Origin: an uncultured Lachnospiraceae bacterium
Lineage (GTDB): Bacteria > Bacillota > Clostridia > Lachnospirales > Lachnospiraceae
Reading direction: 5' to 3'
Assembly: GCA_910588125.1 (NCBI GenBank)
Contig: CAJUPI010000024.1
Span: forward strand, 1 to 42,739
Length of the DNA: 42,739 nucleotides
The notes beneath the pieces were generated by a model. That model was not told the origin of the DNA. It ran no database searches and saw only the letters and a list, made by a program, of their open reading frames with translations. Positions within the stretch are counted from its first letter, which is position 1; every line of letters starts with the position of its first letter. A program made the translations under genes and the position numbers. Below, in pieces: positions 18,652 through 27,553 of this stretch.

Positions 18652-19857
18652 ATGAAGAATTTAACCGCACAGGTCCAGATGCTTGGCGGCTTCTGTCTCA
18701 CCATCGGAGATGTCTCCATCACCAACAAGGTTCAGCAGGCGAAAAAGCCCTGGACTATTCTTGAATATCTGGTATATTACCACGATCGGGAAATTTCCGC
18801 TGATGAGTTAGTTGACGTCATCTGGTCCGATGACAACAATGTCAATCCAACCAACGCTCTGAAGACTTTGATCTTCCGCACCCGCAAGCTTTTGGAGCCG
18901 TTCAATCTTTCCACACAGCAGCTGATCTCTCAAAATCGCGGTTCCTACTGCTGGAATTCCGAAGTGCAGCTCTCCCTCGATTCTTCTGAGTTTGAGGCTT
19001 TGTGCGAAAAAAGCAAACAGCCCGAACTTACAGAAGCACAGCAGCTGGAGTACCTTTTGCAGGCGATCCGTCTGTACAAAGGCGATTTTCTCCCCAAAGC
19101 CGCCTGGGAACCCTGGGTGATCCCGGTCAGCCGTCATTACCATACCTTATATATCCATGCTGCTATGCAGGCAATCGAGCTTCTTCTTAAGGACGAACAA
19201 TGGGATTCTATCATTGAGCTGTGCCGTCACGCAATTACCATTGAAGCCCATAATGAGGATTTCCAATACCATTTGATCTATGCCCTCTACTGTAATGGCA
19301 AACAACGTCAGGCCCTGGAACAATACCGCATTATGGTGGATTCCTTTTACAATGAATTTGCCATCACCCCATCCGAGCGAATGACGGATCTTTACAAGCT
19401 GATTCAGGATCAGGAGCATGGGGTGAATACCGATCTCTCCCTGATTCAGAAATCCATGCAGGAAGAAAGAGCGCGCCTGGGAGCCTATTCCTGTGAATTC
19501 ACCGTATTTCGCGACATTTATCAGCTCGAACAGCGGGCAATCGCGAGAACCGGTGATTCCGTTTTTTTAGGGCTGCTTACTTTGGCTCTCGAAGATGGCA
19601 GTCTTCCCAAATCCTCTGTACTGACAAGGGCAATGGGACATCTGGGCAATGCCGTTACCGGTTCTCTTCGCCATGGGGATGTCTATACCCGCTATAGTGT
19701 CAGCCAATATATGCTCCTGCTTCCCTCTGCCTCCTATGAAAACGGCGAGATGGTCATGCAGCGAATTATTCGGAATTATAAAAAGGCATATCTGCGCAAG
19801 GATATTATCATCCATTATTCTTTACAGGCAGTGGCGCCGATTGAAAATGATTCCTGA
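18652..19857 (+). CDS. BTAD (SARP-like) transcriptional regulator with degenerate GGDEF-like C-terminus
   Basis: Predicted 401-residue cytoplasmic regulator. Residues about 1-100 form a winged-helix DNA-binding domain (LGGFCLTIGD...ILEYLVYYHDREIS). Residues about 105-255 form a helical BTAD domain (YKGDFLP...LYCNGKQRQALEQYRIM). The last about 125 residues resemble a GGDEF nucleotide-cyclase fold: GDVYTRYSVSQYMLLLPSAS aligns with the usual R.GGDEF..LLP pattern, but the GGDEF residues are replaced by SVSQY, so it should be catalytically dead and may bind a ligand. The ATG at 18652 is preferred over an upstream ATG (18589) because the homologous part begins there and GGTGG precedes it. It is the only plus-strand gene in this part of the window, divergent from the atp operon. 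Confidence 0.85.
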   Translation: MKNLTAQVQMLGGFCLTIGDVSITNKVQQAKKPWTILEYLVYYHDREISADELVDVIWSDDNNVNPTNALKTLIFRTRKLLEPFNLSTQQLISQNRGSYCWNSEVQLSLDSSEFEALCEKSKQPELTEAQQLEYLLQAIRLYKGDFLPKAAWEPWVIPVSRHYHTLYIHAAMQAIELLLKDEQWDSIIELCRHAITIEAHNEDFQYHLIYALYCNGKQRQALEQYRIMVDSFYNEFAITPSERMTDLYKLIQDQEHGVNTDLSLIQKSMQEERARLGAYSCEFTVFRDIYQLEQRAIARTGDSVFLGLLTLALEDGSLPKSSVLTRAMGHLGNAVTGSLRHGDVYTRYSVSQYMLLLPSASYENGEMVMQRIIRNYKKAYLRKDIIIHYSLQAVAPIENDS

Positions 19858-19867
19858 TTGATACTGG

Positions 19868-19906
19868 AAAAGCCCCTGGCCACTGTACAGTGGCCGGAGG
19901 CTTTTT
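19868..19906. terminator. Bidirectional intrinsic terminator
   Basis: A strong hairpin with GGCCACTGTACAGTGGCC at its centre is bordered by AAAAGCC and GGCTTTTT. It sits between the convergent BTAD gene and the three-repeat gene and can serve both. Confidence 0.9.
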
Positions 19907-19915
19907 CTTTCCTCT

Positions 19916-20650
19916 TTAAATCACTTCTGCCTGCTCCTCCCAGCTGCTCTGATCCCGAACCGCCGCTCCTATCATACTGATCAGCTCCAGGAAGCTGCGA
20001 AAACTGACCTGCTTCCGATGTTCCTTCCAGTATATGCTCCCCTGGCAGGTGTTATGTTCATAAAACATCGGCCGGATCATAAAAGTCTGGCTTCTCTTTT
20101 CTTTGCGGAAGCGATATACCAGAGTATCCGGCAAAACCTTCATCATCTCCGGGCAATTCATCACAATTCGCAAATATTCCTCCACCCTCTGCGGACTTGC
20201 CTCTGTCTCTGGAGCTTCGGTCTCCGATCCCGCTCTTAAATCCGTTTCCAGCCAGCCTACCAGATCCAGGAAACTGGAAAAATGAAAGGCTCTCCCGGCC
20301 GTGTTCCTCACGGTTCCCTGCCAACTGGCATTTTGACGCTGAGTGACCCGAATAGTAAAAGTACCGGCTCTGCCTTCCCTTCGCTTTGCTTCTCTTGTAA
20401 CTTCTCTCTGTGCGCCATCCTCCCGGACACTGCGCAATTCCCGCCGGTCCATCACGGTTCTCGGATACTGCAGCTTTGCAAAATATTGTTCCATCTGCCA
20501 AGCAAGCTCATAATAACCGGTAAAGCAGGTTCCCATTGGCTGATCTCCCTGGTGCAGGACTCCTTCCAGCGGCTGTTCCCCATGCCTGTCTACTGCTACA
20601 GTAAAAATGCGTTCTTTATCATATAACTTGCTTTTATAGGATATTGCCAT
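19916..20650 (-). CDS. Unknown protein of three diverged repeats
   Basis: Predicted 244-residue soluble protein that I do not recognise. Three modules of about 45 residues at roughly 15-61, 97-140 and 188-232 share the pattern [IT]F.[IV]..........G..........F.[SG][FY].[ED]L...[IM]. Charged or Glu/Arg-rich linkers join them. No signal peptide or membrane helix. The ATG at 20650 has AGGGGG at suitable spacing; an ATG at 20674 lies too close to the imperfect palindrome at 20690-20714. It is convergent with the BTAD gene; a functional pair is possible but unproven. Confidence 0.75.
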   Translation of the reverse strand: MAISYKSKLYDKERIFTVAVDRHGEQPLEGVLHQGDQPMGTCFTGYYELAWQMEQYFAKLQYPRTVMDRRELRSVREDGAQREVTREAKRREGRAGTFTIRVTQRQNASWQGTVRNTAGRAFHFSSFLDLVGWLETDLRAGSETEAPETEASPQRVEEYLRIVMNCPEMMKVLPDTLVYRFRKEKRSQTFMIRPMFYEHNTCQGSIYWKEHRKQVSFRSFLELISMIGAAVRDQSSWEEQAEVI

Positions 20651-20689
20651 ATTTTGTAAGCCCCCTGTCATCAAGGTTCAAACCTTTTT

Positions 20690-20714
20690 GGTAATAGATA
20701 TCCTATATCTTACC
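20690..20714. promoter_or_regulatory. Palindrome overlapping the likely promoter of the three-repeat gene
   Basis: GGTAA-two bases-GATAT and ATATC-one base-TTACC form an imperfect inverted repeat. On the minus strand it contains TAAGAT, a plausible -10 with a weak TTTCAA -35 17 bp upstream. A repressor bound here could block initiation. Confidence 0.45.
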
Positions 20715-20724
20715 ACAAATTACA

Positions 20725-20753
20725 AAATTTTGAAACATATTTTTCAAAAATTT
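20725..20753 (-). terminator. Possible AT-rich terminator of prfA
   Basis: Arms AAATTTTTGAAA and TTTCAAAATTT (minus strand), just after the prfA stop, followed by TTGTAATTTG. It is weak because the stem is nearly all A-T. Confidence 0.35.
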
Positions 20754-20771
20754 AAACAAACGTTTTCCTTT

Positions 20772-21848
20772 TTATGGTGTTTCTCCCATTTTTGCCAGTT
20801 TTGCCGCCTGGTCAGCGGCAATCAGGCTGTCAATCAGTTCCTGGATATCTCCATTCATAATTGAATCTATTTTATAGAGAGTCAATTTTATCCTGTGTTC
20901 TGTCACCCTGCCCTGAGGGAAATTGTAGGTACGTATTTTTTCAGACCGATCTCCTGTTCCAATCTGGCTGCGCCGCTCAGCCGCTTCCGCGCTCATCTTT
21001 TTTTCCATCTCCAGATCGTACAATTTGGAGCGCAACAGCCGGAATGCCTTCTCTTTATTCTGAAGCTGAGATTTTTCAGTCTGGCTGTAAATCACAATCC
21101 CGGTGGGAATATGGGTCAGGCGAACCGCGGAATCCGTCGTATTGACACACTGGCCTCCGTTTCCAGAAGCACGCATGACATCAATGCGGCACTCATTCAT
21201 ATCCACCTGTACATCCACCTCCTCCGCTTCCGGCATCACAGCCACCGTAGCCGTCGAAGTATGGATCCGTCCCCCTGACTCCGTCTCCGGCACCCTCTGT
21301 ACCCGGTGAACGCCACTCTCATATTTCATGCGGGAATAGGCTCCCTTGCCGGTGATCATGGCAACCACTTCTTTAAAGCCGCCGATCCCGTTTTCATTCA
21401 GGCTGACTAACTCCACCTTCCATCGCTGGCCTTCTGCATAATTCACATACATGCGATATAACTCCGAAGCAAACAATGCCGCTTCGTCCCCACCGGCCCC
21501 GGCACGAATTTCCAGAATAATATTTTTATCATCATTCGGATCCTTGGGCAGAAGCAGGATTTTCAAATCCTGTTCCAACAGCTCGACCCTTTTTTTGGCG
21601 TCTGACAATTCCTCCTTAGCCATTTCCCGCATTTCCTCGTCACTTTCCTCATCCAAAAGTGCCAGACTGTCTTCGATATCCTGTTTCGCCCGTTTATAAT
21701 CCTGATAAGCTTCCACCACAGGCGCCAGATCCGATTGTTCCTTCATCAGCCTGCGAAACCGCCCCTGATCCTCGGTCACCCCCGGCTCATTCAACTCCTG
21801 CATGATCTCCTCATAATGGATCAACATATCATCTAATCGGTCAAACAT
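20772..21848 (-). CDS. prfA: Peptide chain release factor 1
   Basis: Predicted 358-residue RF1, which recognises UAA and UAG in the ribosomal A site. The codon-recognition tripeptide is PET in RVPETESGGRIHTS, as in other Firmicutes RF1, and the catalytic GGQ lies in GNGGQCVNTTDSAV. ATG at 21848 follows AGGAGGGATTGAG; the longer frame adds 12 residues without a ribosome site. It follows prmC, whose product methylates the GGQ glutamine. Confidence 0.97.
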   Translation of the reverse strand: MFDRLDDMLIHYEEIMQELNEPGVTEDQGRFRRLMKEQSDLAPVVEAYQDYKRAKQDIEDSLALLDEESDEEMREMAKEELSDAKKRVELLEQDLKILLLPKDPNDDKNIILEIRAGAGGDEAALFASELYRMYVNYAEGQRWKVELVSLNENGIGGFKEVVAMITGKGAYSRMKYESGVHRVQRVPETESGGRIHTSTATVAVMPEAEEVDVQVDMNECRIDVMRASGNGGQCVNTTDSAVRLTHIPTGIVIYSQTEKSQLQNKEKAFRLLRSKLYDLEMEKKMSAEAAERRSQIGTGDRSEKIRTYNFPQGRVTEHRIKLTLYKIDSIMNGDIQELIDSLIAADQAAKLAKMGETP

Positions 21849-21899
21849 CTCAATCCCTCCTGGTTGTATATTCTTCTCATGCAACCCTTTTTACAGCAA

Positions 21900-22865
21900 T
21901 TACTCCGTCTTTCTGCCTCTTTCGCTGCCCGGCCAGGTAGCAGCAACCACTCTGTCTTTTCCCGGGAGATCCTTATGCACGCGAATCCTCTCATAACCGG
22001 CAATTTCCAGCAATCCGCTGACTGCCATTCCCTGATCAAACCCGATCTCCAGATATATCCGGCCCCCCGGCTTTAAATATCCGCCGGCTTTGGCCATGAT
22101 CCTTTTATAATAGCTCAATCCGTCCCCGGCGCCGTCTAATGCCACAAGCGGCTCATGCTCCCGAACCTCCGGCTCCAAAGCAGATATCATCACGGTCGGA
22201 ATATACGGCGGGTTTGCCGTGATGATATCATATTTCCTGCCATCCTCCGGCAGGGCCAAAAACAAATCCCCCCGCAGAATCTCCGCCACGTTTTCTGCGG
22301 CATCCAATATCTCCCGCCACTGGACGGCTCCCCACGAAAGCCGCCAGCCCGGCAACAACGTCTTTATATTTCTCTCCGTCACTTTCAGCGCTTCCTCTGA
22401 AATATCCGTAACCGTTATCCTTTGAAATCCCCCTTTTGCCGCCAGGCTGATTGCTATGCAGCCGGAACCGGTACATAGATCCAACAAGCTTCTTCCCATC
22501 ATCCGCTCTTTGCCTTTTTGATTTTCCATATCAGCCAATACCTGTTCTACCAACGTTTCCGTATCCTGCCTGGGAATCAGCACATGACGATTTACATAAA
22601 ACTCCAATCCCATAAATTCCTGGCTGCCTAAAATCTGCTGCAAAGGGCACCGGCGGCGGCGCCGGTCAATCATCTCCCGATAAAGCTTTGTTGACATCTG
22701 GTTGCGGCGGTTCTCTTCTAGCTCCTGCATCCGGTTCATCAGGAAATGTACCATATCCAGCTGAAAAGCCGCCAGCAAAAGCTGTCTGGCATCTTGTCCT
22801 GCATCCGGAACACCGACCCTCTCAAGCACCTTAGTCCCTTCTGTCAAAAGGCGAAACAAAGTCAT
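21900..22865 (-). CDS. prmC: Release factor glutamine methyltransferase
   Basis: Predicted 321-residue SAM-dependent N5-glutamine methyltransferase acting on the GGQ of RF1/RF2. It has an N-terminal helical recognition domain (about 1-90), the SAM site LDLCTGSGCIAIS, and the catalytic NPPY in ITANPPYIPT. Its ATG overlaps the stop of the upstream DUF1385 gene as ATGA, with AGGGA before it. That decides the start; the longer frame is an overlap artefact. Confidence 0.95.
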   Translation of the reverse strand: MTLFRLLTEGTKVLERVGVPDAGQDARQLLLAAFQLDMVHFLMNRMQELEENRRNQMSTKLYREMIDRRRRRCPLQQILGSQEFMGLEFYVNRHVLIPRQDTETLVEQVLADMENQKGKERMMGRSLLDLCTGSGCIAISLAAKGGFQRITVTDISEEALKVTERNIKTLLPGWRLSWGAVQWREILDAAENVAEILRGDLFLALPEDGRKYDIITANPPYIPTVMISALEPEVREHEPLVALDGAGDGLSYYKRIMAKAGGYLKPGGRIYLEIGFDQGMAVSGLLEIAGYERIRVHKDLPGKDRVVAATWPGSERGRKTE

Positions 22866-23905
22866 GGCTTCCCTGGCCCCGGCTCTTTGCCCCCTGATTC
22901 CTGGCCTTTCTCTTCTTCTGAGCCGGCAGAGACTGTTTTTTCTGTCTGTCCGAAGCGTTCCCCGGAAAGTTCTGTTTCCGGGAAATTCTCTCTGAGATAT
23001 GCTTTCCAATCAAAAACCGCCTCAACCGCCGCGATTGCCACCTCAATCATACCGTCGTCTGGCTCGCTGGTGGTCAGATTCTGCATCCACATTCCCGGCT
23101 TGCTGAGAAGATTCACAATCCTGGAATCGCTCCGTCCGGCCAGCCGCAAAAACTCATAAGAGACACCGGCAATCACCGGGATCAGAAGCACCCGGCTAAG
23201 CATTCGCAGCCATATTGTATCCACACGGATCACCATAAAAAACAAGATACTGATCACCATCACAATAATCAAAAAGCTGGTCCCGCAGCGTTTGTGCTGC
23301 TTGGAGCTCTGACGTACATGCTCTACATTCAACGTCATGCCATGTTCAAGGCAATTAATGCACTTATGCTCCGCCCCATGATACATGAAAGTACGGCGGA
23401 TATCTTCCATCCGGGAAATCAACTTGATATAAGCCACAAAAATCCCAATTCGGATGCATCCCTCCAGCACTGCCATCACGGTCGCTGAAGCGACAAATCT
23501 TCGAAAAACATTGGCAATCAGCAACGGCAGTACCATAAAAATCCCAATTGCCATTATTACGGAAAAAACCATCACAAACGCCATCAGCGCCTTCTCTACT
23601 TTTTCTCCAAACACTTTATCCAGCCAAAGCTCAAGCCTTCCGGGTTCCGAATCCTCATCGTCCTCGAAAAAACTGGCTGAAAAGCTCAGCGTCCGCATTC
23701 CCAACACCATCGAATCGATAAAGCTGAATATCCCTCGTACAAATGGCAAGGCACATAACGGCGCCTTCTCCGTCATGCTGACATAACGATCCTTTTTAAC
23801 CTCGATCTCTCCATCCGGCCTGCGCACCGCCGTAGCATATTCCTGTTTATTCTTCATCATAATTCCTTCTATAACAGCCTGCCCGCCGATTCCGGAATAC
23901 TTCAT
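22862..23905 (-). CDS. DUF1385 membrane protein (YqhQ-like)
   Basis: Predicted 347-residue membrane protein of the YqhQ family, standard between rpmE and prmC in Clostridia. It starts MKYSGIGGQAVIEGIMM, the family signature. Hydrophobic segments lie near 108-135, 145-175, 205-225 and 228-250, and HGAEHKCINCLEH is the conserved metal-site-like motif. A charged tail of about 60 residues follows. AAAGGAG precedes the ATG at 23905. Biochemical function is not established. Confidence 0.9.
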   Translation of the reverse strand: MKYSGIGGQAVIEGIMMKNKQEYATAVRRPDGEIEVKKDRYVSMTEKAPLCALPFVRGIFSFIDSMVLGMRTLSFSASFFEDDEDSEPGRLELWLDKVFGEKVEKALMAFVMVFSVIMAIGIFMVLPLLIANVFRRFVASATVMAVLEGCIRIGIFVAYIKLISRMEDIRRTFMYHGAEHKCINCLEHGMTLNVEHVRQSSKQHKRCGTSFLIIVMVISILFFMVIRVDTIWLRMLSRVLLIPVIAGVSYEFLRLAGRSDSRIVNLLSKPGMWMQNLTTSEPDDGMIEVAIAAVEAVFDWKAYLRENFPETELSGERFGQTEKTVSAGSEEEKGQESGGKEPGPGKP

Positions 23906-24042
23906 GAAAACTCCTTTCTTTCCGCTGCTGTAAAGCCTCACCACGCATTTGCCATACGCATTTTTGTGAATTAAGAATAAAAGAAGGTTGAGCCAAAGTG
24001 TCTCCACTTAAGTCTCAACCTTACTTCGCGCTCTTACTGCTT

Positions 24043-24246
24043 TTATGCATTGATGCCATACTTTCTGTTGAACTTGTCGATACGGCCGCGCGCTGCTGCC
24101 GTCTTCTGCTGGCCCGTATAGAAAGCGTGACACTTGGAGCAGATCTCCACGTGAATCTCTTTCTTGGTGGAACCGGTAACAAACTCATTGCCGCAGTTGC
24201 AAGTCACCTTTGCCTGATAATAGGCGGGATGGATACCCTCTTTCAT
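24043..24246 (-). CDS. rpmE: 50S ribosomal protein L31 (zinc-containing form)
   Basis: Predicted 67-residue ribosomal protein. Zinc ligands are visible as CNCG and CSKCH, so this is the C+ form. It begins MKEGIHPAYYQAKVTCNCG with AGAGGTG upstream; an ATG at 24270 lacks that spacing. Confidence 0.96.
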   Translation of the reverse strand: MKEGIHPAYYQAKVTCNCGNEFVTGSTKKEIHVEICSKCHAFYTGQQKTAAARGRIDKFNRKYGINA

Positions 24247-24345
24247 GATTTTCACCTCTTTACTTTTCAATTATATCGTCCTGTGATCCTCTAACAGTCT
24301 CTCTTGTACTGTTAAAATCACCCCACGTCTATAAATAGCTTTGTA

Positions 24346-24374
24346 AGTATATCATAAAGCTTTGTGATTTGCAA
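24346..24374 (-). promoter_or_regulatory. Promoter of rpmE
   Basis: Minus strand: -35 TTGCAA (24369-24374), 17-bp spacer, -10 TATACT (24346-24351), directly after the rho stop. A 7-bp inverted repeat TAACAGT/ACTGTTA lies downstream in the leader near 24292-24315. Confidence 0.75.
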
Positions 24375-24385
24375 GTGAAAAATCA

Positions 24386-25804
24386 TCAATAAAATCGGAT
24401 TCTCTTGGCGTTTTCCACGAATTCACGGTTGTTTCTGGTCTTGGTAAACAGATCCAAAACCTTCTCCACAGCATCCTCCGGCTTTAAGGTATTGGTTGCC
24501 TTGCGGATGATGTCCACTGCCTCTGCCTCCTCCTGTGTAAGAAGCAGATCATCTCTCCGAGTGCCAGACTTTAAAATATCAATAGCCGGGAAAATTCTCT
24601 TTTCAGACAACTTGCGATCCAAAACAAGCTCCATATTACCAGTGCCTTTGAATTCCTCATAAATCACGTCATCCATACGGCTTCCGGTATCTACCAGTGC
24701 CGTGGCCAAAATCGTCAGGCTGCCCCCCTCCCTCATGTTCCTCGCCGCTCCAAAGAAACGCTTTGGCATATGCAATGCCGCCGGATCCAGGCCTCCGGAA
24801 AGCGTCCGTCCGCTGGGCGGCACCACCAGGTTGTATGCTCTGGCCAGGCGGGTAATGCTGTCCAGAAGGATAATCACATCCCTCTTGTGCTCCACCAGAC
24901 GCTTCGCCCGCTCGATCACCATCTCTGACACTCGTTTATGTCGCTCCGGCAGCTCGTCAAAGGTAGAATAAATCACCTCTACATTTTCGCCTGTCACAGA
25001 TTCCTTGATATCGGTAACCTCTTCCGGCCGCTCATCAATCAACAGGATAATCAAATGCATATCGGAATGGTTGGTTGTTATGGCCTGGGCCACCTGCTTG
25101 AGCAAAGTGGTCTTACCAGCCTTTGGCGGAGAGACGATCATACCACGCTGCCCCTTGCCAATCGGCGACAGCAGATCCAACACCCGCATCGCTGTAGATG
25201 TCTTCCCCATCGTCTCCATATGCAGCCGTTCATCCGGAAAAACCGGCGTCAGATTCTCAAAATTCGGACGCTTTTCAATCACGCTGATTGGATAGCCGTT
25301 CACATTTTTTATATATAAAAGGGCCGCAAATTTCTCTGCCGCCGTCTTTACCCGGCGGTTTCCCACAATAATATCGCCCGTTTTTAAGTTGAAACGGCGA
25401 ATCTGGGACGGCGCCACATATACGTCATTTTCTCCGGGAAGAAAATTCTCACACCGGATAAATCCAAAGCCATCTGGCATTACCTCCAAAATCCCATTCG
25501 CACCGATACCGCTGTCTAACTCGGCAACCTCCTGGGGACTCAGTGCTTCCGCCTGACGGTTATCCCGTACCGGACGCGCCTGGGGCTTGCCTGCACCGGG
25601 GCTTCTCTCCTCACTCTTTCCTTCATTCTGGGGCTTTGGAGATGGCGGGGCCACTGCAGTTTTGATGATCTCTTCCCGCTCGGCAGCACTGCACAGAATA
25701 TCGATCAATTCAGCCTTCCGCATAGTGCTCCAACCTTTAATTTTTTGTGCCTTTGCAAGCTCACGCAATTCAGCAAGAGGCAATGTTTGTAATTTTTCTC
25801 TCAT
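24386..25804 (-). CDS. rho: Transcription termination factor Rho
   Basis: Predicted 472-residue hexameric RNA helicase. The Rho-N SAP-like domain occupies 1-45, followed by a Pro/Gln/Arg linker, the cold-shock-like RNA-binding domain (GILEVMPDGFGFIR near 102-115), Walker A PPKAGKTTLL, Walker B VIILLDSITRLARAYN, and the R loop region. Its 229-nt upstream region contains a GC-rich hairpin with arms ACGGGGGA/TCCCCCGT at 25939-25966, without a U-tract. Confidence 0.97.
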   Translation of the reverse strand: MREKLQTLPLAELRELAKAQKIKGWSTMRKAELIDILCSAAEREEIIKTAVAPPSPKPQNEGKSEERSPGAGKPQARPVRDNRQAEALSPQEVAELDSGIGANGILEVMPDGFGFIRCENFLPGENDVYVAPSQIRRFNLKTGDIIVGNRRVKTAAEKFAALLYIKNVNGYPISVIEKRPNFENLTPVFPDERLHMETMGKTSTAMRVLDLLSPIGKGQRGMIVSPPKAGKTTLLKQVAQAITTNHSDMHLIILLIDERPEEVTDIKESVTGENVEVIYSTFDELPERHKRVSEMVIERAKRLVEHKRDVIILLDSITRLARAYNLVVPPSGRTLSGGLDPAALHMPKRFFGAARNMREGGSLTILATALVDTGSRMDDVIYEEFKGTGNMELVLDRKLSEKRIFPAIDILKSGTRRDDLLLTQEEAEAVDIIRKATNTLKPEDAVEKVLDLFTKTRNNREFVENAKRIRFY

Positions 25805-26033
25805 AAATAATGCTCTCCATTTCTAAAATATGAAATTTTGTTCTCTTTGGCTTCTTTTGTAGGCAAACTATGCTTTGCTCACCTGATCAATCATTGCTAA
25901 GGGGTAATAAATGACTCCAGAAAAACCTGATGACAGATTACGGGGGAATAGGTTTGGCATCCCCCGTCCCATATATGGATATTATATAACGATTTTAACA
26001 AAAAAGAAAGAGGGATTTTTTCGAATCCTGCTG

Positions 26034-27371
26034 TCACGACAAATCTGACACGCTTTTTCTTAAAAACCGCATATGTTCCTGAATTTTCTTTTCATAACCG
26101 CTATCAGCCGGATGATAAAAGCTCTGCCCTTCCATACCGTCCGGCAGATATTGCTGCTTTACATAATGATTGGGGTAGTTATGGGCATATTGATACCCTG
26201 TGCCACGTCCCAGATCCGCCGAGCCTTTATAATGTGCATCCTGCAGATGCGCGGGCACCTGCATTCCCCGTTGATTTTTTACCGCATCCATCGCTTCACT
26301 GATTGCACATACTGCCGCATTGCTTTTGGGCGCTGTCGCCACATAAGTCACAGCCTGCGCCAGAATAATCTGCGCTTCCGGCATACCGATTCGTTCTACT
26401 GCCTGGGCCGCGCTTACTGCCACTGTCAGCGCCTGCGGATCTGCATTTCCCACATCCTCAGACGCACAAATCATAATCCGCCGGGCAATGAACCGGACAT
26501 CTTCGCCGGCATACAGCATTCTTGCCAAATAATATACCGCGGCATCCGGATCCGATCCTCTCATGCTTTTGATGAACGCTGAGATTGTGTCGTAATGATT
26601 ATCCCCGTCTTTATCGTAGCGGACTGCTCGTTTTTGAATACACTCCTGCGCCACTTCCAGCGTAATATGGATCGTATCATCCACAACATTCCGTTCGGTC
26701 GTCAATACTCCCAGCTCCACGGCATTCAAAGCAGCTCTCGCATCTCCGCCAGCCACATCAGCCAAAAATTCCGCAGCATCTTTATCAATCACCGCATGAT
26801 AACTCCCCATCCCCCGTTCCTTATCCGATACGGCCCGGCAGATCAATTTTTCCACATCCTCCCTCTCCAAAGGCTTCAGCTCAAAAATGAGTGATCGGGA
26901 CAGAAGCGCCCCATTGACCTCAAAATAAGGATTTTCTGTAGTGGCGCCAATCAAAATCAAAGTCCCGTCCTCTACAAAGGGAAGAAGATAATCCTGCTGG
27001 CTTTTATTGAAACGATGAATTTCGTCTACAAACAAAATGGTTTTTTTCCCATACATTCCCAAGGCATCCTTTGCCGCCTTCACCACCTCTTCCATATCCT
27101 TTTTTCCTGCTACCGTTGCATTAATCTGGCGAAATTCGGCACTGGTTGTATTGGCAATAACCTTAGCCAGGGTTGTCTTGCCTGTTCCCGGCGGACCATA
27201 AAAAATGACAGACCCCAGCTGATCCGCCCGAATCGCCCGATAGAGCAGCTTGTCCTTTGCCAGCAAATGCTGCTGCCCCACTACCTCATCAAGGGTGCGC
27301 GGCCGCATGCGGGAAGCAAGAGGGGATTCCTTTTCCTGGGCCGTACTTCTCATATAGTCAAACAAATCCAT
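26034..27371 (-). CDS. rarA: Replication-associated recombination protein A (RarA/MgsA)
   Basis: Predicted 445-residue clamp-loader-like AAA+ ATPase acting at stalled forks. Walker A is GPPGTGKTTLA, Walker B ILFVDEIHRFNKSQQD, sensor 1 LIGATTENPYFE, and the C-terminal tetramerisation region includes AHNYPNHYVKQQYLPD. ATG at 27371 has GAGGT upstream; the longer frame from 27476 overlaps the divergent gene's leader. Confidence 0.94.
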   Translation of the reverse strand: MDLFDYMRSTAQEKESPLASRMRPRTLDEVVGQQHLLAKDKLLYRAIRADQLGSVIFYGPPGTGKTTLAKVIANTTSAEFRQINATVAGKKDMEEVVKAAKDALGMYGKKTILFVDEIHRFNKSQQDYLLPFVEDGTLILIGATTENPYFEVNGALLSRSLIFELKPLEREDVEKLICRAVSDKERGMGSYHAVIDKDAAEFLADVAGGDARAALNAVELGVLTTERNVVDDTIHITLEVAQECIQKRAVRYDKDGDNHYDTISAFIKSMRGSDPDAAVYYLARMLYAGEDVRFIARRIMICASEDVGNADPQALTVAVSAAQAVERIGMPEAQIILAQAVTYVATAPKSNAAVCAISEAMDAVKNQRGMQVPAHLQDAHYKGSADLGRGTGYQYAHNYPNHYVKQQYLPDGMEGQSFYHPADSGYEKKIQEHMRFLRKSVSDLS

Positions 27372-27553
27372 AAAATACCTCATTTTCTCCAACCCATAGG
27401 CTGGCACTTTTTCTTTTTTCAGTATATCCCCTGAAAGGAGGGATGTCAACCGGACTGAAATACCGTGTGATATCATATATTATTTTATCCGTTTCCCTCA
27501 TCGGGCGGACGCTCAATGGGAAAAAACGGGCAAGAAGAGAGGTGGATACTCAA

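Noticed and set aside
20772..21848. Programmed frameshift in the release-factor gene
   Set aside because: That occurs in RF2 (prfB). This gene is RF1 by its PET motif and the frame is intact.
25939..25966. GC-rich hairpin upstream of rho as a terminator
   Set aside because: No T-run follows on either strand; it may be a leader structure but I cannot support a function.
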